Assembly: GCA_946480925.1 (NCBI GenBank)
Contig: CAMLLU010000058.1
Coordinates: 1 to 37,360 of the forward strand
Origin: an uncultured Rivibacter sp.
GTDB lineage: Bacteria; Pseudomonadota; Gammaproteobacteria; Burkholderiales; Burkholderiaceae
DNA length: 37,360 nt
Direction of reading: 5' to 3'
The notes beneath the pieces are model-generated. The model was not told where the DNA came from, ran no database searches, and was given only the letters and a program-made list of their open reading frames with translations. The translations under genes were made by a program, and so were the position numbers. Below are positions 26,171 to 34,252 of the stretch, in pieces (the stretch's first letter is position 1; every line of letters begins with the position of its first letter).

Positions 26171-27451
26171 ATGCTGGTCACCGTCATCTTCCTTGCAGTG
26201 CTGCTGGCCGGCATGCTGATCGGCATGCCCATCGCGCACGCGCTGGTGCTCACCGGCGTGGCGCTCATGTGGCACCTCGACTTCTTCGACTCGCAGCTGC
26301 TCGCGCAGAACCTGCTGGCCGGCTTCGACAGCTTCCCGCTGCTCGCGGTGCCGTTTTTCATCCTTGCCGGCGAGCTGATGAACGTGGGCGGCCTGTCGCG
26401 CCGCATCATCGACCTCGCACGCGCCTTTGTCGGCCACATTCCCGGCGGCCTCGGCTACGTGGCCATCGCGGCGGCCATCCTGCTGGCCTCGATGAGCGGC
26501 TCGGCGATCGCGGACACCGCGGCGCTCGCCACCATCCTGCTGCCGATGATGCGCGACCAGAAGTACCCCGACAGCTACAGCGCCGGGCTGCTGGCCTCGG
26601 GCGGCATCATCGCGCCCATCATCCCGCCGTCCATGCCCTTCGTTATCTACGGCGTCACCACCAACACCTCGATCAGCAAGCTGTTCCTCTCAGGCGTGTT
26701 CCCCGGCTTGATGATGGGCCTGTTCCTGCTGTTTGCCTGGTGGTGGATCGCGCGTTCGCACCAGCTCGCGCCCATGGGGCGCACCAGCTGGGCCGAGCGG
26801 GGCAGGGCGCTGCTGCGCAGCGTGTGGGCGTTGATGATGCCGGTCATCATCCTGGGCGGCCTGAAGTTCGGCGTGTTCACGCCCACCGAGGCAGCAGTGG
26901 TGGCCGCCGTGTACGCGCTCGTCGTGTCGATGTTCGTCTACCGCCAGCTCAGCTGGGGGCAGGTCTACCAGGTGTTCATCGCCGCGGGCAAGACCACTGT
27001 GGTGGTGATGTTCCTCTGCGGCGCGGCCACCGTCACGGCCTACATGATCACGCTGGCCGACCTGCCCAGCCAGCTGGCCGGCACCTTTGCACCGGTGATG
27101 GACAAGCCCGTGCTCTTCATGGCGCTGATGATGCTGTTCCTGCTGTTCGTGGGCACGGCCATGGACCTCACGCCCACCATCCTGATCTTCGGGCCGGTGT
27201 GTGCGCCGCTGGCCATGAAGGCCGGCATCGACCCGGTGTACTTCGGCTTCATGTTCATCTTCGTCGGATCCCTCGGCCTCATCACGCCGCCGGTGGGCAC
27301 GGTGCAGAACGTGGTGGCCGGCGTGGGCCGGCTGCGCATGGAAACCGTCATCAAGGGCACCCACCCGTTCCTGATGGTCTATCTGGCGCTGCTGGCGCTG
27401 TTCGTGCTGTTTCCCGCGTTGATCCTCACGCCTCTGAAGTGGATCCATTGA
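26171..27451 (+). CDS. TRAP transporter large permease subunit (DctM type)
   Basis: This 426-residue membrane protein has about 12 helices and is the transport channel of the TRAP system. Family motifs are seen: FFILAGELMNVGGLSRRIIDLA, ILLASMSGSAIADTAALATILLPMM, SGGIIAPIIPPSMPFVIYGV and the C-terminal PPVGTVQNVVAGV. The ATG at 26171 (MLVTVIFLAVLLAG) was chosen, one base after the dctQ stop; a TTG further upstream would overlap dctQ. It is followed after 38 bp by the solute-binding gene. Confidence 0.95.
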   Translation: MLVTVIFLAVLLAGMLIGMPIAHALVLTGVALMWHLDFFDSQLLAQNLLAGFDSFPLLAVPFFILAGELMNVGGLSRRIIDLARAFVGHIPGGLGYVAIAAAILLASMSGSAIADTAALATILLPMMRDQKYPDSYSAGLLASGGIIAPIIPPSMPFVIYGVTTNTSISKLFLSGVFPGLMMGLFLLFAWWWIARSHQLAPMGRTSWAERGRALLRSVWALMMPVIILGGLKFGVFTPTEAAVVAAVYALVVSMFVYRQLSWGQVYQVFIAAGKTTVVVMFLCGAATVTAYMITLADLPSQLAGTFAPVMDKPVLFMALMMLFLLFVGTAMDLTPTILIFGPVCAPLAMKAGIDPVYFGFMFIFVGSLGLITPPVGTVQNVVAGVGRLRMETVIKGTHPFLMVYLALLALFVLFPALILTPLKWIH

Positions 27452-27489
27452 GATCCATCGTTGTTGTTGTGCCTCCCAAGGAGACTCTC

Positions 27490-28506
27490 ATGACCAAGCT
27501 CAAGACCCTCATCGCTGCGCTCGGCGTGGCCTTTGCTGCCCACGGCGCAGCGCTCGCGCAAGACATCAAGCCGCGCCTCATCCGCTTCGGTTACGGCCTG
27601 CAGGAGCAGAGCAACCAGGGGCGCGCGGCCAGGCTGTTCGCCGAAGAAGTGGAGAAGGCCTCGGGCGGCAAGATGAAGGTGCGCGCCATCGGCGCGGCGG
27701 CGCTGGGCTCCGACGTGCAGATGCAGCAGGCGCTCATCGGCGGCGCGCAGGAAATGATGGTGGGCTCCACCGCCACGCTGGTGGGCATCACCAAGGAAAT
27801 GGCCATCTGGGACACGCCCTTCCTCGTCAACAACGCCAAGGAAGCCGACACGCTGCTCGACGGCCCGGTGGGCGAGAAGGTGAAGGCCAAGCTCGAAGAG
27901 AAGAGCCTGGTGGGGCTGGTGTACTGGGAGAACGGCTTCCGCAACCTCACCAACAACAAGCGCGCCGTGGCCAGGCTCGAAGACCTGGACGGCATCAAGC
28001 TGCGCGTGATGCAGAACAACGTGTTCCTCGAGAGCTTCAAGACCCTGGGTGCCAATGCGGTGCCGATGCCTTTTTCCGAGCTCTTCACCGCGCTCGAGAC
28101 CAGGACGGTCGACGGCCAGGAGAACCCGTACAACACCATCCTCTCGAGCAAGTTCTACGAGGTGCAGAAGTACCTCACCGTCACCAACCACGTCTACAGC
28201 CCGTGGATCGTGCTGGTGAGCAAGAAGTACTGGGACGGCCTCTCGGCCACCGAGAAGAAGGTGCTCATGGACGCCGCCCGGAAGAGCCGCGACTTTGAGC
28301 GCAAGGACACGCGTGAAGAAGCCGCGAAGGCCTTGGCCGAACTCAAGGCCAAGGGCATGCAGGTCAACGAGTTGTCGCCGGCCGAGGCAGCCCGCATGCG
28401 CGACAAGCTCACCCGCGTGAACGCTGGCATCGCGGCCAACGTGGGCATGGACCTGTGGAACGAGGTGCAGGCCGAACTCGCGAAGCTGCGCACGGCCAAG
28501 CGCTGA
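27490..28506 (+). CDS. TRAP transporter solute-binding protein (DctP type)
   Basis: This 338-residue periplasmic binding protein delivers the substrate to the DctQM permease. A Sec signal peptide covers residues 1 to about 24 (MTKLKTLIAALGV, then AAHGAALAQ) with an ALA-Q-type cleavage site. The mature part shows DctP family blocks: YGLQEQSNQGRAARLFAEEVEKASGGKMKV, DGIKLRVMQNNVFLESFKTLGANAVPMPFSELFTALETRTVDGQENP. The Arg in KLRVM is the usual carboxylate-binding arginine of the family. AAGGAG precedes the ATG. It comes last in the operon and is followed by an intrinsic terminator. The gluconate specificity is inferred from gntK. Confidence 0.95.
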   Translation: MTKLKTLIAALGVAFAAHGAALAQDIKPRLIRFGYGLQEQSNQGRAARLFAEEVEKASGGKMKVRAIGAAALGSDVQMQQALIGGAQEMMVGSTATLVGITKEMAIWDTPFLVNNAKEADTLLDGPVGEKVKAKLEEKSLVGLVYWENGFRNLTNNKRAVARLEDLDGIKLRVMQNNVFLESFKTLGANAVPMPFSELFTALETRTVDGQENPYNTILSSKFYEVQKYLTVTNHVYSPWIVLVSKKYWDGLSATEKKVLMDAARKSRDFERKDTREEAAKALAELKAKGMQVNELSPAEAARMRDKLTRVNAGIAANVGMDLWNEVQAELAKLRTAKR

Positions 28507-28560
28507 GGCCGGGTTGCACCGCAGTGGCCGCGCACACAAGCGGTCGCCTGCGGCACCGAT

Positions 28561-28608
28561 GCGCCGTGCTGTCGCCGCACAGCGACGCAACGGCGCGGTT
28601 TCTTTTTT
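28561..28608 (+). terminator. Rho-independent terminator of the gntK-TRAP operon
   Basis: GCGCCGT (28561-28567) pairs with ACGGCGC (28590-28596); inside, GCTGT and ACAGC pair around a 6-nt loop, with a short bulge. GG and then a T-rich tract (TTTCTTTTTT) follow at once. It begins 54 bp after the dctP stop. This is the clearest intrinsic terminator in the window. Confidence 0.85.
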
Positions 28609-28685
28609 GTAGCGACAGTTTTTTGCGGTCCCGAGGGCGCTATCGCGTCCTATGCTTGCGGGGTTCGTTCGAACCACCGCGTCTC

Positions 28686-31600
28686 ATGCCCCCAACCGCT
28701 TCGTCTGCGCCGCTGCCATCGAACGTTCCGCCTTTTCTGATAGGGGGCGGAATGATGGCGGGGCTGATTCGCGAGCACGACTGGAGCCAGACGCCGCTAG
28801 GGCCCATGGAGCAATGGCCGCAGAGCCTGCGCACCGCGCTCAACCTCGTGCTGCATGCGGAGCAGCCCACGTACCTGGCCTGGGGCCCGAACTACCAGTT
28901 CTTCTACAACGACGCTTACCGCCCCATCCTCGGGTTGCTGAAGCACCCGGCCGTGGGCTGCACGGTGGGGGAGATCTTTCCCGAAGTTTGGGAGCAGATC
29001 GGCGGCTGCCTCGATGCCGTGCGCACGCAGGGCGCAGTGGTGACGCGCCGCGACCGGTTGCTCGCCCTGCAGCGCTACGACTACGTCGAGGAGTGCTACT
29101 TCAACTCCACCTACAGCCCGGTATGGGACGAGCACGGGCAGGTGGGCGGCGTGGTGGTGGCCGTGCAGGAAGTGACGCTGCGCGTGGTGGGCGAAAGGCG
29201 CCGCCGCACGCTCAACGAACTTGCCGCCCGGGCCGCCGAGCCTGGCAGTGTGGAAGAGGCCTGCGCGCGCCTGCTGGCGGCCATGGACCACAACCACCAC
29301 GACCTGCCGTTTGCACTGCTCTACCTGCAGGATGCCGAAGGCGAGCCGCTGCGCCTGGCCGGCACCACGGGCGTGTCGCCAGGCACCGCGGCGGCTCCGC
29401 TGCAGCTGAGCGCACAGGTCAGCGAGCCCTGGCCGGTGGCCCAGGCGTTGCGGCAGCGCAGCCCGTCCATCGTGATGGATGCAGGCGACACCATCGGTGC
29501 GGTCGAAGGCTGGCCCTGGCCTGAAGCGCTGCGTTCCGCGGTGGTGCTGCCGGTCACCGGGCTCGACGTGGATCGCCCGGTCGGCGCGCTGGTGCTGGGC
29601 GTGAACGCCAGGCGCTCGCTCGACGACCGCTACCAGAGCTTTCTCGAGCGGGTGGCGGGCCACGTGTCCACCGGCATTGCCACCGCGCAGGCCACCGAGC
29701 GCGAGCGCCAGAGCGAGCTGTCAGCCGTAGGGGCCGACGCTCGTGCAGAGATCGCCATCGACAACCTGCGCCTGCGCCACTTCGCGCAGCAGGAGCTGCG
29801 CGATCGTGCGCGGGCCGAGAGGGCGCTGTATGCCAGCGAGGAACGCTACCGCCGCCTGGTGCAGGCCCTGCCGGCCGCCGTCTACACCACCGACGAGCGC
29901 GGCCGCATCAACTTCTACAACGAGGCGGCGGTCAAGCTCTGGGGCCGCGCCCCGGTGCTGGGCCAGGAGATGTGGTGCGGCGCGTGGCGCATCTACACGC
30001 AAGACGGCCAGATCCTCCAGCTCGACAACTGCCCGATGGCGATCGCGCTGAGGGAAGACCGCGCCATCCTGCGCGCCGAGATCGAGATCGAGCGGCCCGA
30101 CGGCACGCGCCGCCAGGTGCTGGCGCACCCGCAACCCATGCACAACATGCAGGGCGTGCTCACCGGCGCCATCAACATCCTGGTGGACATCACCGACCTC
30201 AAGGCAGTGCAGCACGAGCTGGCCGCCACCAAGGACGACCTCTCGCGCCACGTCGATGCGCTGGCCTCGCTGCACGACCTGGCGATGCGCTTGGCCGGCA
30301 CGCGTGAGTCCGCCCCGGCATTGCAGGCCGTACTGGCCGCGTTGCTGCGCATCCACGAAGCCGACTTCGGTCTGGTGGCGCTCTACAACGCCGCCAGCGG
30401 GCAGCTGGAGCCGGCCGCGTCGATCGGCTTCGACGACGATTCGCTGCAGGCGCTGGGCAGCGTGAGGCCGGGGCCGGAGAGCGGGGCCAGTGGCGTGGCG
30501 TTCTTCAGCGGCGAGCGCGTGGTGATAGAGGACGTGCACACCGGCACGCGCCTCGATGCCTATCGCGAAGCTGCGGCGCGCCTGGGCTTCCGCTCGGTGC
30601 ATGCCACGCCCATCCGCACCCGCAGCGGCGAGGTGCTGGGCGTGCTGACGATGAAGTTCAGGCAGGTGCGGCGGCCGACCTTCCGCGAGATCCAGGTGGC
30701 CGACATGTGCGCGCGCCATGCGGCCGAGATCGTCGAAGGCGTGCACACGCAATTGGCGCTGCTCGAAAGCGAAGAGCGCTTCCGCCACATGGCCGACCAC
30801 GCACCGGTGATGATCTGGCTGGCCGAGGTGGACGGCTCGTGCAGCTACCTCAGCAAGAGCTGGTACGAGTTCACCGGCCAGAAGCCGCTGGAAGCGCTCG
30901 ACTGGGGCTGGCTTTCCGCGGTGCACCCCGACGACCGCATGCGTGTCGACACGGCCAGCCGGCACCTCGACAAGCTGCGCCAGCCCTACCGCCTGGAATA
31001 CCGCCTGCGCCGGCGCGACGGCGAATACCGCTGGGTGAACGACCACGTGACGCCGCGTTTTGCGGCCGACGACCGCTTCGTCGGTTTCGTGGGCTGCGTG
31101 ATGGACGTGACGGAGGACAAGCGCAAGGAAGAGGCGTTGCGCAGCGCCGACCAGCGCAAGGACGAATTCCTCGCCACGCTGGCGCACGAGTTGCGCAACC
31201 CGCTCGCGCCCATCAGCAACGGGCTGCAGGTGCTCAAGTGGAGCCTCGACCCCACGCAGATCGCGCGCACGCGCGAGGTGATGGAGCGGCAGCTGGCGCA
31301 CATGACGCGACTCATCGACGACCTGCTGGACGTGAGCCGCATCAGCCTGGGCAAGATCGAGCTCAAGAGCGGGCGGCTCGACCTGGCCGCGGTGCTGCAG
31401 AGCGCGGTGGATGCCTGCCGCCCGCTGATCGACGAGTTCGGCCACGCGCTGGTGATGGAACTGCCGCGCGAGCCGCTGCCCGTGCACGGCGACATGACGC
31501 GGCTGGTGCAGGTGTTCGCCAACCTGCTGAACAACGCCGCCCGCTACACGCCGCGCGGCGGTCGCATCGAGGTGCGTGCGGTTCGCGAAGGTGAGCAGGT

Positions 31601-32255
31601 GAGCGTGACGGTGAGCGACAACGGCATCGGCATCCCGGCCGACAAGCTCGACTGCGTGTTCGACATGTTCGTGCAGATGGACCGCTCGCTCGAGCGCCGC
31701 TACGGCGGCCTGGGCATCGGGCTCACGCTGGTGAAGCGGCTGGTCGAGCTGCATGGCGGCAGCGTCTCGGCCTGTAGCGAAGTGGAGCAGGGCAGCGAAT
31801 TCAGCGTGAGGCTGCCGTTGCTGGAGGTGCCGGAAGCCACGGTCGAGCCTGCGCCGCGCCAGCAGGCACGCACCGGTGCGCGCCGCCGCGTGCTCGTGGT
31901 GGACGACAACCTCGATTCCGCCGAGACGATGAGCATCCTGCTCGACCTGATGGGCCACGATACGCGGCTGGCGCACGACGGGCTCGAGGCGCTGGACGTG
32001 GCGCGCAGCTTCCGCCCCGACGTGGTGCTGCTCGACATCGGCCTGCCCAAGCTCAACGGCTACGAGGTCTGCAAACGCCTGCGCGAGCAGCTCCTCGACG
32101 GGCAGGACGTCGTGGTGGTGGCGCTCACCGGCTGGGGCCAGGCCGAAGACCAGCGCCGCTCCAAGGAGGCCGGCTTCGACGGCCACCTCGTCAAGCCGGT
32201 GGAGCCGGCCAAGCTGGAGGAGCTGATCGCGGGTTTGAGCGTGGCCCACGCGTGA
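28686..32255 (+). CDS. Hybrid sensor histidine kinase/response regulator (PAS-GAF-PAS-GAF-PAS-HK-REC)
   Basis: This 1189-residue soluble hybrid kinase has, in order, an N-terminal PAS-like domain with the motif HDWSQTPLGPMEQWPQSLRT (about 28-165), GAF (about 176-338), PAS (384-505), GAF (523-688), PAS with PAC (695-815), HisKA with phospho-acceptor His834 (LAHELRNPLAP), an ATPase domain with NLLNNAARYTP and GLGIGL (about 930-1048), and a receiver with phospho-acceptor Asp1117 (VVLLDIGLPKLNG). No membrane segments are predicted. The final receiver implies a phosphorelay to an Hpt partner elsewhere. The ATG at 28686 was chosen over an internal MM at 28752. It has no response-regulator neighbour, so it appears to be an orphan. 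Confidence 0.95.
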   Translation: MPPTASSAPLPSNVPPFLIGGGMMAGLIREHDWSQTPLGPMEQWPQSLRTALNLVLHAEQPTYLAWGPNYQFFYNDAYRPILGLLKHPAVGCTVGEIFPEVWEQIGGCLDAVRTQGAVVTRRDRLLALQRYDYVEECYFNSTYSPVWDEHGQVGGVVVAVQEVTLRVVGERRRRTLNELAARAAEPGSVEEACARLLAAMDHNHHDLPFALLYLQDAEGEPLRLAGTTGVSPGTAAAPLQLSAQVSEPWPVAQALRQRSPSIVMDAGDTIGAVEGWPWPEALRSAVVLPVTGLDVDRPVGALVLGVNARRSLDDRYQSFLERVAGHVSTGIATAQATERERQSELSAVGADARAEIAIDNLRLRHFAQQELRDRARAERALYASEERYRRLVQALPAAVYTTDERGRINFYNEAAVKLWGRAPVLGQEMWCGAWRIYTQDGQILQLDNCPMAIALREDRAILRAEIEIERPDGTRRQVLAHPQPMHNMQGVLTGAINILVDITDLKAVQHELAATKDDLSRHVDALASLHDLAMRLAGTRESAPALQAVLAALLRIHEADFGLVALYNAASGQLEPAASIGFDDDSLQALGSVRPGPESGASGVAFFSGERVVIEDVHTGTRLDAYREAAARLGFRSVHATPIRTRSGEVLGVLTMKFRQVRRPTFREIQVADMCARHAAEIVEGVHTQLALLESEERFRHMADHAPVMIWLAEVDGSCSYLSKSWYEFTGQKPLEALDWGWLSAVHPDDRMRVDTASRHLDKLRQPYRLEYRLRRRDGEYRWVNDHVTPRFAADDRFVGFVGCVMDVTEDKRKEEALRSADQRKDEFLATLAHELRNPLAPISNGLQVLKWSLDPTQIARTREVMERQLAHMTRLIDDLLDVSRISLGKIELKSGRLDLAAVLQSAVDACRPLIDEFGHALVMELPREPLPVHGDMTRLVQVFANLLNNAARYTPRGGRIEVRAVREGEQVSVTVSDNGIGIPADKLDCVFDMFVQMDRSLERRYGGLGIGLTLVKRLVELHGGSVSACSEVEQGSEFSVRLPLLEVPEATVEPAPRQQARTGARRRVLVVDDNLDSAETMSILLDLMGHDTRLAHDGLEALDVARSFRPDVVLLDIGLPKLNGYEVCKRLREQLLDGQDVVVVALTGWGQAEDQRRSKEAGFDGHLVKPVEPAKLEELIAGLSVAHA

Positions 32256-32285
32256 GGCCGGCATGCGGCCGGTAGCATCGCGGGC

Positions 32286-32783
32286 ATGAACGAACTGCCG
32301 CGCACCTTCAAGCTCGCCACCATCTGGCTGCTCATCGGCACCTGCGTGTTCCTCGGCTTCCAGTATTTCGAGCGAACGCGGCTGCAGCCGCGCATCGAGC
32401 TGTCGAAGGCCGACGGTTCACACGTGGTCGAGCTGCGCCGCGGGCCGGACGGCCACTACCACTGGCCAGGCTCGCTCAATGGCGTGGAGGTGGTGTTCCT
32501 TGTCGACACCGGCGCCACCACGACGGCGCTGCCCGGAACGCTGGCGCGGCAACTGGGGCTCGAAACCATCGGCGAAGGCCGCTCCAACACGGCCGGCGGC
32601 GTGGTCGAGACGCGCCTGGCCCGCGCGTCGATCAGGCTCGAAGGCGGCGTGGCCGCCAGCAACCTGGTGGTGGCCGTGCTCGACACGCTCGATGGCCAGC
32701 CTCTGCTGGGCATGGACGTGCTGGGCAAGCTGGTGCTGCGCCAGCAGGGCAACACGCTTCGCGTCGAAGCGCCGTCGCCCTGA
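32286..32783 (+). CDS. Membrane-anchored retropepsin-like aspartic protease
   Basis: This 165-residue protein has one N-terminal membrane helix (about residues 10-26). A clan AA aspartic protease domain follows, with catalytic Asp74 in LVDTGATTTALP and the later hydrophobic-Gly motif PLLGMDVLGKL. It fits the bacterial TIGR02281 type, which probably acts as a homodimer facing the periplasm. It starts 30 bp after the hybrid kinase stop and may share its transcript. Its substrate and any link to the kinase are unknown. Confidence 0.9.
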   Translation: MNELPRTFKLATIWLLIGTCVFLGFQYFERTRLQPRIELSKADGSHVVELRRGPDGHYHWPGSLNGVEVVFLVDTGATTTALPGTLARQLGLETIGEGRSNTAGGVVETRLARASIRLEGGVAASNLVVAVLDTLDGQPLLGMDVLGKLVLRQQGNTLRVEAPSP

Positions 32784-32804
32784 TGATCGGCTGGCGGCCG
32801 CCGA

Positions 32805-34142
32805 CTACAGCGTCAGCGCGAAACCTTCGACCAGTGCTCCCGGTGTGGTGATGGAGCTGAGCTGGCGCGCACCGTGGGTGATCGTCTCGGGCAGTAGCTC
32901 CGTCGTGTCGGTGAGTGCCACGAAGCCGGGGCCGAACATGCGCAGGAAGTCGTCGTCGAAGCGCATCACGTTCAGCGGCGCCACGAGCTCGCCGCCTTCC
33001 ACCCAGAAGCACGCGAAGCGCGTCATGCCGGTCATGCGGCAGGCCTGGCGGTCGCTGTAGTTCAGGTAGTGCAGGTTGCTGAGGTACAGGCCCGTGCCGA
33101 GTGTCTTCAGCACGTCGGCCTCGGGCAGCGTGCCGGCAGACAGCATCAGTGCTTCGGCCGCTTCCTGGGCCGTCGCACCGTTGGTGGGCATGCCGTATTC
33201 ACGGGCCGAGCGCGGCGAGTTCAGGCTGTCTGCATTGCGGCCGTCGGTGATGAGCTGCACGGACTCGGGCCGCGTGAAGCCGTTGGCCGTGAATGCCGGG
33301 TAGGTGCTGAGGCCGGTGGCCTCCTGCAGGTGAATGCCCGGGTGCATGGCTGCATCGCCGCGCACCAGCCGCATCAGTGACGAGGTGCCGGTGCGCCGCG
33401 CCTTGAGGCTGAAGCCGCCCCAGTTCAAGGTGCCCAGCAACTCGGCCATGGCGGCCGGCGCGAAGTAGGCGCGGTAGCTGCCCGGTGTGAGCGTCTTGGC
33501 CGGTCGCTCGAGCAGTTTCACCCGTTGGGCCGCGTCGTTCACGCGGCGTGCGAATTCGCTGGATTCCCAGCGCGTGCCGGCGTAGCTGGTCTTCACCGCC
33601 TTGTCGGCCGCGTGGTAGAGGCACCAGTCGAAGGTGAAGCTCTCGACCCGATGCCAGTTGCGCTGGCCGCGGCTGTCGGCAAACGCGCGCACCATCGGCC
33701 CGCCGGCGTGGAAGCCCACGAGGTCGAGCCCGCAGGCGTGCTGGCGCACGGCGTCCATCACCTCGGCGGGTTCGGGCAGCACGCCGTGGTCTTCGCGCGT
33801 GGTGTTCACCACCGCGTCGGGCAGCAGCAGGAACGGGTCTTCGGGCAGCTGCGCGAGGTCGCGCAGCAGGCGGTCGCGTTCGGTGTTCAGGGCTTTCGCG
33901 TCGCGCGCATGGTCGCCGCTGAGCGTCAGTGTGGACTCGGCCGAGCGCTGGCCGCGCACGACGGCTACCGTGGCATGCGCCTGCGTCACGTGCGTGGCCT
34001 GGCGCACCGCAGCCTGGTTGAAGCGCAGGAAGTCGGACTCTTCGGCGACGAGGTACAGGCTCACGCGCTCGTTGCCGGCGCCGGCCCGGCACACCGCCGT
34101 GGCGAGTTGCTCGAAGTAGCTGCGCTGCGTCAATGCACTCAT
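32805..34142 (-). CDS. TldE/PmbA-type metalloprotease partner subunit
   Basis: This 445-residue member of the TldD/PmbA (U62) family lacks an HExxxH zinc motif, as expected for the inactive TldE-type partner that forms a heterodimer with TldD. Recognisable blocks include FHAGGPMVRAFADSRGQRNWHRVESFTFDWCLYH, LMRLVRGDAAMHPGIHLQE and the final GMTRFACFWVEGGELVAPLNVMRFDD. A strong GGAGG (34150-34154) sits 7 nt before the ATG, within the preceding 37-codon ORF, and start and stop overlap as ATGA. It is divergent enough from classic PmbA that I do not use that name. The substrate peptide is unknown; TldD/E pairs mature microcin B17 and other peptides. Confidence 0.88.
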   Translation of the reverse strand: MSALTQRSYFEQLATAVCRAGAGNERVSLYLVAEESDFLRFNQAAVRQATHVTQAHATVAVVRGQRSAESTLTLSGDHARDAKALNTERDRLLRDLAQLPEDPFLLLPDAVVNTTREDHGVLPEPAEVMDAVRQHACGLDLVGFHAGGPMVRAFADSRGQRNWHRVESFTFDWCLYHAADKAVKTSYAGTRWESSEFARRVNDAAQRVKLLERPAKTLTPGSYRAYFAPAAMAELLGTLNWGGFSLKARRTGTSSLMRLVRGDAAMHPGIHLQEATGLSTYPAFTANGFTRPESVQLITDGRNADSLNSPRSAREYGMPTNGATAQEAAEALMLSAGTLPEADVLKTLGTGLYLSNLHYLNYSDRQACRMTGMTRFACFWVEGGELVAPLNVMRFDDDFLRMFGPGFVALTDTTELLPETITHGARQLSSITTPGALVEGFALTL

Positions 34143-34252
34143 TGCGCCACCTCCGGCAAGTGCATTGACGGCTTCGTCACGGCTGCGTCGGCGGCCGCTG
34201 CGGTATCACGCGGGTCGATTCCCTGTGGGTGCTCCCTTGCGATTCGCTTCAT
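34139..34252 (-). CDS. Possible 37-residue small ORF between tldD-like and tldE-like genes
   Basis: An ATG-initiated 37-codon frame (MKRIAREHPQGIDPRDTAA at the start, ending HLPEVAQ) exactly fills the gap between the two protease subunits. Its ATG overlaps the upstream TGA (34249-34252) and its TGA overlaps the next ATG (34139-34142), both as ATGA. Its own ribosome binding site is weak (a G-run), and its third-position GC (about 72 percent by hand count) is lower than in the neighbouring genes. It might encode a microprotein or a peptide substrate, or be a chance frame that couples translation. It has no recognisable domain, Cys pair or leader motif. Confidence 0.4.
   Translation of the reverse strand: MKRIAREHPQGIDPRDTAAAADAAVTKPSMHLPEVAQ

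Noticed and set aside
28637..28644. GCGCTATC, the reverse complement of the GATAGCGC core seen at the gnt operators, upstream of the hybrid kinase
   Set aside because: It is a single asymmetrical half-site without the palindromic context; a chance match is likely in GC-rich DNA.
29721..32264. 847-codon antisense frame opposite the hybrid kinase
   Set aside because: The same codon-bias artefact; the sense strand encodes a complete, domain-rich kinase.
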